Of a DNA stretch of 64,000 bases, positions 16,593-23,629 are shown piece after piece. Origin of the DNA: Bog-113 sp965226755. GTDB taxonomy: Bacteria; Acidobacteriota; Terriglobia; Bryobacterales; Bryobacteraceae. Under the pieces are notes generated by a model. It saw only the letters and a list, made by a program, of their open reading frames with translations. It made no database searches and had not been told where the DNA came from. Position 1 is the stretch's first letter. Every line of letters starts with the position of its first letter. Position numbers and translations under genes: made by a program. The DNA lies in contig CBDDDT010000003.1 of assembly GCA_965226755.1 (NCBI GenBank), forward strand, positions 1,922,001-1,986,000. Direction: 5' to 3'.

Positions 16593-18110
16593 ATGCGAGT
16601 GGGGAGATCGAGAACCAGGATTATCCAGCGGATCGGTCGCACCGCCGGAGTTCTCAGCATTGTCGCGGCGGTGACGGCATTCGACTTCCGGGTCTGTCAT
16701 TTCAACGCCGCCGCCGCCGGCTTCACTTACCTGGTCGCGGTCTTGCTGGCGGCGGGGTTTGTGGGCGCGGGCGAGGCGATCGTGGCCTCCTTCGCCGCCG
16801 TCGCCTGTTTCAACTTCTTCTTTCTTCCGCCGCTGTTCGCATTCACCATCGCGGATCCTCAGAACTGGGTGGCGCTGCTCGCGCTCCTCACCACCGCTCT
16901 GGTGGCGAGCCGTCTGGCGGCCAGCGCGCGCGAGCACACGCGGCAGGCACTGAACCGCCAACAGGAGATGGAGTTGCTGTACGCCCTGAGCCGGGCCATT
17001 CTTCTGTCGGTTCCGGGAGATTCGATGGCCAAACGGATCGCTCTCGACCTCGCCCGGATTTTCGAGTTCTCCTCGGTGGTGCTGTTCGATGCGCGGAGCG
17101 CGCAAAGCTATTTCGCGGGTCCGGAGGACATCGCCATGGACCGGGAGGAAGTCGAGCATCATTTGCGGGAATCTTCGGTGAGCGGAACGTCGTTTGAAGA
17201 CAAGCGTATCGGGCTGCGCATTTTCTCCGTTCGTCTGGGAGGGCAACCCATCGGGAGCTTGGCGGTGCAGCCTTTGGGGGTGTCCGATACGGCCTTGGAA
17301 TCCATGGCGAACCTGACGGCGATCGCGCTCGAACGGGTGCGCGGGATGGATGAAGCCAACCGCCTGGAAGCCGAGCGGCATAGCGAAACATTGAAGTCGA
17401 CCCTGCTGGACGCCATCGCCCATGAGTTCAAAACGCCGCTTACCTCCATCAAAGCCGCCGCGTCGATGTTCGCCTTGCAACCTCTGCCTGGGGCGGCGCG
17501 CATCCGGGAACTCGGCGCCGTGATTAATGAGGAATCGGATCGCCTGGAGCGGCTGGTGAGCGAGGCCATTCAAATGGCGCGCCTCGAAGGCGGCAAATTT
17601 AAGATGCTCAGCGAGCGGGTGGACACGCGGAACGTGATGGATGCCGCGCTCGAACATAGCCGCTCCGTCCTGGATGGTCATCAAACCTCCATCCAGATCT
17701 CGGAAGGCGCGGAATTCCTTTTTGGAGATTCCGAACTGGTCGAGCTGGCGCTCAGGCAGCTCCTAGACAACGCCGCCAAATATTCCGGCCGCGGGACCAC
17801 CATCGAGCTGCATGCGGAAGCGCATGGCGATGGCGTGCTGCTGCGGGTGCGCGACTTCGGGCCGGGCATCCCCGAACCCGAGCAGTCCCGTATCTTTGAA
17901 AAGTTCTACCGGGCGCCGCATACCAGCGGCAGCGCGGCCGGGACGGGGATGGGGTTGAATATCGTGCGGGAGATCGTGCGCGCGCATGGCGGACAGGTTT
18001 GGGTGGAGAGCCAGCCGGGAGAAGGCGCGAGCTTTTCCATCTCGTTACCGCGGGCGCCGGGCGAGCATGCGCGAATCCTCAGCGGCGCCCTCGAGGAAAC
18101 GCAGCAGTGA
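16593..18110 (+). CDS. kdpD: Short KdpD-like sensor histidine kinase
   Basis: 505-residue membrane kinase predicted to activate KdpE when potassium is short. It begins with the KdpD membrane domain (DUF4118; helices to about 108, including NFFFLPPLFAFTIADPQNWVAL), followed by a GAF-like region (about 130-250), the histidine box DAIAHEFKTPLTS with H277, and a HATPase domain (RQLLDNAAKYS, DFGPGIPE, GTGMGLNIV). The cytoplasmic KdpD and universal-stress domains of E. coli KdpD (about 400 residues) are absent. The stop overlaps the kdpE start as GTGA. Confidence 0.92.
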   Translation: MRVGRSRTRIIQRIGRTAGVLSIVAAVTAFDFRVCHFNAAAAGFTYLVAVLLAAGFVGAGEAIVASFAAVACFNFFFLPPLFAFTIADPQNWVALLALLTTALVASRLAASAREHTRQALNRQQEMELLYALSRAILLSVPGDSMAKRIALDLARIFEFSSVVLFDARSAQSYFAGPEDIAMDREEVEHHLRESSVSGTSFEDKRIGLRIFSVRLGGQPIGSLAVQPLGVSDTALESMANLTAIALERVRGMDEANRLEAERHSETLKSTLLDAIAHEFKTPLTSIKAAASMFALQPLPGAARIRELGAVINEESDRLERLVSEAIQMARLEGGKFKMLSERVDTRNVMDAALEHSRSVLDGHQTSIQISEGAEFLFGDSELVELALRQLLDNAAKYSGRGTTIELHAEAHGDGVLLRVRDFGPGIPEPEQSRIFEKFYRAPHTSGSAAGTGMGLNIVREIVRAHGGQVWVESQPGEGASFSISLPRAPGEHARILSGALEETQQ

Positions 18111-18811
18111 GCGTCGCGCGCGTGCTGGTGGTGGACGACGAGCCGCAGATCCGGCGCGTGCTGCGCGTCGCGCTTCCGGATCAGGCCTATGAGCTAAGCG
18201 AGGCCCGCAGCGGCGAAGACGCGCTGGAAGCCTTGGCGCGCGACCGTTTCGATCTGATTCTGCTGGACATGAACATGCCCGGGATGGGCGGCATCGCGAC
18301 CTGCCGGGCGATCCGCGCAATCAGCGACGCCGCCGTGATCATGCTGACCGTGCGCAACACGGAAGCGGAGAAGGTAGCGGCTTTGGACGCCGGCGCGGAC
18401 GACTATATAACCAAGCCGTTCGGAATGCCCGAACTGCTGGCGCGGATGCGCGCCGCTCTGCGCCGATCGCCGCCCATAAACTCCTCGCTGCCCGCGCGTG
18501 TGCGGATCGGCGATGCCGAGATTGACTTCGAGGCGCGGGCGGTGCGCCGCGGCGAGGTCAGCGAACATCTCACGCCCAAAGAATTCGACCTTCTCCACTA
18601 CCTTCTCGTCCACGCCAACAAAGCCGTCTCGCACCGGGAACTGCTGCAGAATGTCTGGGGCGGCGATTACGGCGACGAAGTCGAATACCTGCGCGTGTTC
18701 GTGAAGCAGCTGCGGAAGAAGATCGAGCCGGAGCCCGCCAAACCTCGCTTTCTGCTGACCGAGCCCTGGGTGGGCTACCGGTTCGTGCTGGATCCGCCCG
18801 CGACGTCCTAG
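18107..18811 (+). CDS. kdpE: KdpE response regulator
   Basis: 234-residue OmpR/PhoB-type regulator. The receiver domain has the acidic pocket D10-D11, the phospho-acceptor D54 in ILLDMNMPG, and the conserved K in YITKPFG. The C-terminal winged helix contains LTPKEFDLLHYLLVHANKAVSH and ends WVGYRFV. GTG at 18107 overlaps the kinase stop and starts exactly at the receiver domain, which rules out the 36-residue extension in the same frame. It should activate the kdpFABC genes directly downstream. Confidence 0.95.
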   Translation: MSVARVLVVDDEPQIRRVLRVALPDQAYELSEARSGEDALEALARDRFDLILLDMNMPGMGGIATCRAIRAISDAAVIMLTVRNTEAEKVAALDAGADDYITKPFGMPELLARMRAALRRSPPINSSLPARVRIGDAEIDFEARAVRRGEVSEHLTPKEFDLLHYLLVHANKAVSHRELLQNVWGGDYGDEVEYLRVFVKQLRKKIEPEPAKPRFLLTEPWVGYRFVLDPPATS

Positions 18812-18840
18812 TCTCTTTATCTTTTCCTTACGCCTCGCTC
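18812..18840 (+). promoter_or_regulatory. T-rich candidate KdpE binding site
   Basis: The 75-base gap before the kdp structural genes opens with CTTTATCTTTTCCTTACGCC at 18815-18834. From memory this resembles the T-rich KdpE site ahead of E. coli kdpFABC. No clear -10/-35 pair is seen downstream. Confidence 0.35.
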
Positions 18841-18886
18841 AGGCCTTCCTCACGGCGCTGCCGTTAACGTCAACAGTGAGGACCGA

Positions 18887-18970
18887 ATGCTCGATCTCTT
18901 CTATATTCTCGCCGCGGTGCTGTTCTTCTTCGGCTGCTGGGCTTTCACACGAGCCTGCGAACGGCTCTAA
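18887..18970 (+). CDS. 27-residue membrane peptide at head of kdp operon
   Basis: A tiny ORF with ATG at 18887 and GAGGA four bases upstream. It encodes 27 residues: an acidic start MLDLFY, one hydrophobic helix, then a polar end with a cysteine (RACERL). It stops ten bases before kdpF. It is not KdpF, which follows with its own strong ribosome binding site. A single membrane span of this kind suggests a second small Kdp accessory subunit. I recall similar short frames before kdp genes in other phyla, but this is recollection, not a search result. Confidence 0.7.
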   Translation: MLDLFYILAAVLFFFGCWAFTRACERL

Positions 18971-18980
18971 GGGGTTCTTT

Positions 18981-19064
18981 ATGGACTATATCCTCGCCGG
19001 CGCCGCCTCGCTGTTCCTGTTTTGCTATCTGGTTTACGCGCTTTTGCGTCCGGAGAAATTTTAA
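18981..19064 (+). CDS. kdpF: KdpF potassium-transporter accessory peptide
   Basis: 27-residue single-span peptide that stabilises the KdpFABC complex. The sequence is mostly one helix and ends YLVYALLRPEKF, the typical KdpF ending (YLVYAL then a Glu-x-Phe). ATG at 18981 has AAGGGG six bases upstream. The longer frame from 18876 overlaps the previous small gene and does not match KdpF, so it was rejected. kdpA starts 15 bases downstream. Confidence 0.9.
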   Translation: MDYILAGAASLFLFCYLVYALLRPEKF

Positions 19065-19079
19065 GCTCGCGCTCTCTTT

Positions 19080-20873
19080 ATGACTCCCCTTGGATGGCTT
19101 CAGATCGCCCTCTTCTTTCTCGCTGTCGTCGCGCTCACCAAGCCGATGGGCTTGTTCCTCACGCGCGTCTATGAGGGCCAGCGCACCTTCCTGCATCCCA
19201 TCCTGCGGCCGCTGGAAGTGCTCACTTATAAACTGTCCGGGGTTGACGAAAAAGAGGAACAGCGCTGGACGCAGTACTCAATCGCGCTGATCGCGTTCAG
19301 CGCCGCCGGGTTTCTGTTCGCTTACCTGCTCCAGAGACTGCAAGGGCATCTTCCTCTCAATCCGCAGAATTTCGGCACGCCGGTGATGACGCCGGATCTC
19401 GCGTTCAATACCGCTGTCAGCTTCGTCACCAACACCAACTGGCAGTCGTATAGCGGTGAATCTACGGTCAGCTATCTGGTCCAGATGGCGGCGCTGACAG
19501 TGCAGAACTTCCTTTCCGGGGCGGCGGGAATCGCCGTCGCTATGGCCGTCGTGCGCGGTTTCTCCCGGCAGGAATCGAAGACCATTGGCAACTTCTGGGT
19601 CGACCTCACGCGCGGCGTGGTTTACGTGCTGCTGCCGCTGTCGCTTCTGGGCGCGCTGTTCCTCTGCTCGCAGGGAGTGATCCAGAACCTGAAGCCGAAC
19701 CTGGTTTTGAAGACGCTCGAAACCGCCGCCCAGACGATCCCCATGGGCCCGGTGGCGTCGCAGGAAGCGATCAAGATGGTCGGGACCAACGGCGGCGGTT
19801 TCTTCGGCGCCAACTCCGCGCATCCTTTCGAGAACCCCACGCCGCTGAGCAACTTCGTGCAACTGATCATGATCTTTTGCATTCCGGCCGGCCTCACTTA
19901 TCTGTTTGGAAAGATGGTGAAGGACACGCGGCAGGGCTGGGCCGTGTTCGCGACCATGAGTCTCCTGTTCATCATGGGCGTGTTCATCGCCTACTCGGCC
20001 GAGCAGGCGGGAAATCCGATCCTCACGCATCAAGGGATCGCGGCCGCGTCGTCGCAGACGCAATCGGGCGGCAACATGGAAGGCAAGGAAGTGCGGTTCG
20101 GAATCCCCGCATCCGCCTTGTTCGTGGTCGTGACCACGGACGCCAGTTGCGGCGCGGTGAACTCGGCTCACGACAGTCTTACGCCTCTGGGCGGGCTGGT
20201 TCCGCTGTTCAACATACAAACGGGCGAGGTGATTTTCGGCGGCGTCGGAGCGGGTCTTTACGGCATGCTGCTCTTCTGCATCGTCGCGGTGTTCATCGCG
20301 GGCCTCATGGTGGGCCGAACGCCCGAGTACATCGGAAAGAAGATTGAACAGAAGGAAGTGAAGATGGCGATGCTGGCGCTCATCGCGACCGCGGCCAGCA
20401 TTCTTGTTTTCGCCGGCATCAGCGCGGTAGTGCCCTTCGCGAAAAATGGCTACTGGAACCCTCCGGGGCCGGCCATCGCCAACCTGACGAACAACGGGCC
20501 GCACGGTTTCAGCGAAATCCTGTACGCCTTCGTCAGCGGGGCCGGAAACAACGGAAGCGCCTTCGGCGGGCTCAACACGAACACGCCCTGGTACAACCTG
20601 GCGCTGGGACTCGATATGTTGATCGGGCGATTCCTGTTCATCATTCCCTTGCTGGCCGCGGCGGGCAGTCTCGCGGTGAAGAGAAGAGTCGCCACCACGA
20701 TCGGCACTTTCCCGACGCACGGACCGCTGTTTGTCGGCCTGCTCGCGGGAACCGTGGTGATCGTGGGGGCTCTGACGTACTTCCCGGCGCTGGCGCTCGG
20801 TCCTCTGGTCGAGCACTTTCTCATGCAATCCGGTAAGTTGTTTTCGGTCATCCTGATACCGATCTGGAGTTAA
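19080..20873 (+). CDS. kdpA: Potassium-transporting ATPase subunit A
   Basis: 597-residue inner-membrane subunit that holds the potassium channel of KdpFABC. All four selectivity-filter segments are visible in order: TNTNWQSY, GTNGGGFFGANSAHPFENP, TTDASCGAVNSAHDS and SGAGNNGSAFGG. It is somewhat longer than E. coli KdpA (557), with extra residues mainly in loops. It is followed four bases later by kdpB. Confidence 0.98.
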   Translation: MTPLGWLQIALFFLAVVALTKPMGLFLTRVYEGQRTFLHPILRPLEVLTYKLSGVDEKEEQRWTQYSIALIAFSAAGFLFAYLLQRLQGHLPLNPQNFGTPVMTPDLAFNTAVSFVTNTNWQSYSGESTVSYLVQMAALTVQNFLSGAAGIAVAMAVVRGFSRQESKTIGNFWVDLTRGVVYVLLPLSLLGALFLCSQGVIQNLKPNLVLKTLETAAQTIPMGPVASQEAIKMVGTNGGGFFGANSAHPFENPTPLSNFVQLIMIFCIPAGLTYLFGKMVKDTRQGWAVFATMSLLFIMGVFIAYSAEQAGNPILTHQGIAAASSQTQSGGNMEGKEVRFGIPASALFVVVTTDASCGAVNSAHDSLTPLGGLVPLFNIQTGEVIFGGVGAGLYGMLLFCIVAVFIAGLMVGRTPEYIGKKIEQKEVKMAMLALIATAASILVFAGISAVVPFAKNGYWNPPGPAIANLTNNGPHGFSEILYAFVSGAGNNGSAFGGLNTNTPWYNLALGLDMLIGRFLFIIPLLAAAGSLAVKRRVATTIGTFPTHGPLFVGLLAGTVVIVGALTYFPALALGPLVEHFLMQSGKLFSVILIPIWS

Positions 20874-20877
20874 TACT

Positions 20878-22995
20878 GTGACGACGACTGTTGAGGCTCC
20901 TTCTCCCGTGACGTCCGACCCGGGAACTCTGATACCGAGGAAACTGGTGCGGGCGCGCCCGCTGTTCGACCGCCAGATTCTGGGCCGGGCGATCCGCGAA
21001 TCCCTGGTGAAGTTGAACCCTGTCGCGCTGATGCGCAACCCGGTCATGTTCGTGGTGGAAGTGGGCGCGGCGGTGACCACGATCCTGCTCATCCGGGACG
21101 TTGCGACCGGCATCGGCGGGGTCGGCTTTCAGGTGCAGATCGCGCTCTGGCTCTGGTTCACCGTGCTGTTCGCCAACTTCGCCGAGGCCATGGCGGAAGC
21201 GCGCGGCAAAGCGCAGGCCGAGGCGCTGCGGAAGACGAAGACCGATTCCATCGCCAAGCGCGTCAGCGGAAACGGCAAAACGGAGAACGTGACGTCTTCG
21301 CAGTTGCGGTCGGGCGACGTGGTGATCTGCGACGCCGGCGACACGATTCCGGGAGATGGCGAAGTGATCGACGGAATCGCCACTGTCGACGAGTCTGTAA
21401 TCACGGGTGAAAGCGCGCCGGTGATTCGGGAATCGGGCGGGGACCGGAGCGCCGTGACGGGTGGAACGAAGGTGCTCTCCGACCAGGTTCGGATCAAGAT
21501 CACGTCGAACCCTGGCGAGACTTTTCTGGACCGTATGATCGCGCTGGTGGAAGGCGCGGAACGGCAGAAGACGCCTAATGAAGTCGCCCTGAACATTCTG
21601 ATCGCCGGACTAACGCTGATTTTCCTGCTGGCCGTGGTTACGCTCCAACCCTTCGCCGCATACGGCGTTCACTCCGCCGGCGCGGGCGCGGTGCCGACAG
21701 TGGCGGTGTTGATCGCCCTGCTGGTCTGTCTGATTCCGACTACCATTGGCGGCCTGCTGTCGGCGATCGGCATCGCCGGCATGGACCGCGTGATGCAGCA
21801 CAACGTGCTCGCTATGAGCGGGAAGGCGGTGGAAGCGTCGGGCGACGTGAACACGCTTCTGCTGGATAAGACGGGGACGATCACGCTCGGCAACCGCCAG
21901 GCGGTCGAATTCCTTCCCGTCGAGGGCGTCACCGAAGCGGCGCTGGCCGATGCCGCGCAGCTTTCCAGCCTGGCGGACGAAACGCCGGAAGGCCGTTCCA
22001 TCGTGGTGCTGGCCAAAGATAAGCACCAGCTCCGCGGGCGTGAGGTCTCCGACCATGAAGCCCGGTTCATTCCCTTCTCGGCGTACACGCGCATGAGCGG
22101 AGTGGATATCGACGGTCGCATGCTGCGCAAGGGCGCGACGGAAGCCATCGTGAAGTTCGTTAGCGAGCAGGGCGGTTCGACGCCGGCCGGTTTCCAGGAA
22201 GCTTCGGACCGGATTTCGCGCACCGGAGGAACTCCGCTGGCGGTCGCCGACGCCGGCCGGCTGCTCGGAATCGTGCACCTGAAGGACATCGTGAAAGGCG
22301 GTATGAAGGAGCGCATCGGGCAATTGCGGGCGATGGGCATCCGGTCGGTGATGATCACCGGCGACAATCCTCTCACGGCGGCGGCGATCGCGGCGGAAGC
22401 CGGCGTAGACGACTTTCTGGCGCAGGCGACGCCCAAGGACAAGCTCGAATATATCCGCAAGGAGCAGGCCGAAGGACGGCTTGTCGCGATGACCGGCGAC
22501 GGCACCAATGACGCCCCGGCGCTGGCGCAGGCGGACGTCGGCGTGGCGATGAACACGGGCACCATGGCCGCCAAGGAAGCGGGCAACATGGTGGACCTGG
22601 ACAGCAACCCGACCAAGCTGATTGAAATCGTGGCGATCGGCAAGCAGCTTCTGATTACGCGTGGCGCCCTCACCACCTTTTCCATCGCCAATGACGTGGC
22701 CAAGTATTTCGCGATTATCCCGGCGATGTTTCTGACCACGTACCCCGCGCTGAGCCATCTGAACATCATGCGTCTGCACAGCGCCAACAGCGCGGTGCTG
22801 GCCGCGGTGATTTTCAACGCGCTGATCATCATCGCGCTGGTTCCGCTGGCGTTGCGCGGAGTGCGCTACCGCCCTCAAGGCGCCGCCAGCCTTCTGCGGC
22901 GGAACCTGCTGATTTATGGCGTCGGCGGGATCATCGCGCCGTTCCCGGGGATCTGGATCATTGACCGGCTGCTGGCCGTTCTGCACCTGGCATAG
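20878..22995 (+). CDS. kdpB: Potassium-transporting P-type ATPase subunit B
   Basis: 705-residue P-type ATPase that energises potassium uptake. Hallmarks: TGES actuator loop (ITGESAPV), the phosphorylation site LLLDKTGTITLGN, the nucleotide domain containing GMKERIGQLRAMGI, and the hinge TGDGTNDAPALAQADVGVAMN. Length and order are as in E. coli KdpB. GTG at 20878 lies four bases after the kdpA stop. Confidence 0.98.
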   Translation: MTTTVEAPSPVTSDPGTLIPRKLVRARPLFDRQILGRAIRESLVKLNPVALMRNPVMFVVEVGAAVTTILLIRDVATGIGGVGFQVQIALWLWFTVLFANFAEAMAEARGKAQAEALRKTKTDSIAKRVSGNGKTENVTSSQLRSGDVVICDAGDTIPGDGEVIDGIATVDESVITGESAPVIRESGGDRSAVTGGTKVLSDQVRIKITSNPGETFLDRMIALVEGAERQKTPNEVALNILIAGLTLIFLLAVVTLQPFAAYGVHSAGAGAVPTVAVLIALLVCLIPTTIGGLLSAIGIAGMDRVMQHNVLAMSGKAVEASGDVNTLLLDKTGTITLGNRQAVEFLPVEGVTEAALADAAQLSSLADETPEGRSIVVLAKDKHQLRGREVSDHEARFIPFSAYTRMSGVDIDGRMLRKGATEAIVKFVSEQGGSTPAGFQEASDRISRTGGTPLAVADAGRLLGIVHLKDIVKGGMKERIGQLRAMGIRSVMITGDNPLTAAAIAAEAGVDDFLAQATPKDKLEYIRKEQAEGRLVAMTGDGTNDAPALAQADVGVAMNTGTMAAKEAGNMVDLDSNPTKLIEIVAIGKQLLITRGALTTFSIANDVAKYFAIIPAMFLTTYPALSHLNIMRLHSANSAVLAAVIFNALIIIALVPLALRGVRYRPQGAASLLRRNLLIYGVGGIIAPFPGIWIIDRLLAVLHLA

Positions 22996-23006
22996 AGAGA
23001 AAACAT

Positions 23007-23588
23007 ATGTGGAAACATTTAGCGCCCGCTTTCCGAATCACCCTTTTCTTCACCGTCTTGACCGGCTTGGTTTATCCCCTCGCCGTGACGGGAATCTGCC
23101 AGGTGCTGTTCCCTCATCAGGCCAATGGAAGCCTGGTCGTGTCTGGAGGACAGGCGGTGGGTTCGAAACTGATCGGGCAGAACTTCGCCCGGCCTGAGTA
23201 CTTCCATCCGCGTCCTTCAGCGGCCGGCAACGGCTACGACGGCACGGCTTCCAGCCCTTCGAATCTGGGACCCACCAGCCAGAAGCTGGCAGACCGCGTG
23301 AAGGCGGACATAGCCAAGTTCCGGCAGGAAAATCCGACCTTTACGGGGCCCATCCCCGCGGACCTTCTCACCGCGTCAGCGAGCGGTCTAGACCCCGATG
23401 TGAGCCCCGGGTCCGCCGAAGCGCAGGCGGCGCGCGTCGCGAACGCTCGCGGGACCACGGTAGAGAAAGTGCGCGCGGCGATCGCGTCGGTGACAACGGG
23501 CCGGACGTTCGGCTTCCTGGGCGAGCCCCGCGTCAACGTGCTCGCTTTGAACCTTCGCATCGACCAGCAGTTTCCCGTTCGCCGCTAA
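23007..23588 (+). CDS. kdpC: Potassium-transporting ATPase subunit C
   Basis: 193-residue subunit with one N-terminal membrane helix (FRITLFFTVLTGLVYPLAVTG) and a periplasmic domain. Family motifs are GSKLIGQNFARPEYFHPRPSA and SGLDPDVSP with the following AQAARVANARG. It completes the kdpFABC set and begins 11 bases after kdpB. Confidence 0.97.
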   Translation: MWKHLAPAFRITLFFTVLTGLVYPLAVTGICQVLFPHQANGSLVVSGGQAVGSKLIGQNFARPEYFHPRPSAAGNGYDGTASSPSNLGPTSQKLADRVKADIAKFRQENPTFTGPIPADLLTASASGLDPDVSPGSAEAQAARVANARGTTVEKVRAAIASVTTGRTFGFLGEPRVNVLALNLRIDQQFPVRR

Positions 23589-23602
23589 ACGCGCTTGCAG
23601 CG

Positions 23603-23617
23603 GGAAGCCTTGCTTCC
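23603..23617 (+). terminator. Small hairpin after kdpC
   Basis: GGAAGC / GCTTCC stem of six pairs with a three-base loop, 14 bases after the kdpC stop and before the next gene. There is no T-run, so it is only a candidate terminator. Confidence 0.3.
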
Positions 23618-23629
23618 AGAACTTCTAGA

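Noticed and set aside
19278..21113. 611-residue minus-strand frame antisense to kdpA and kdpB
   Set aside because: Arg/Gln/His-rich, no motifs, and both real genes are unmistakable on the other strand.
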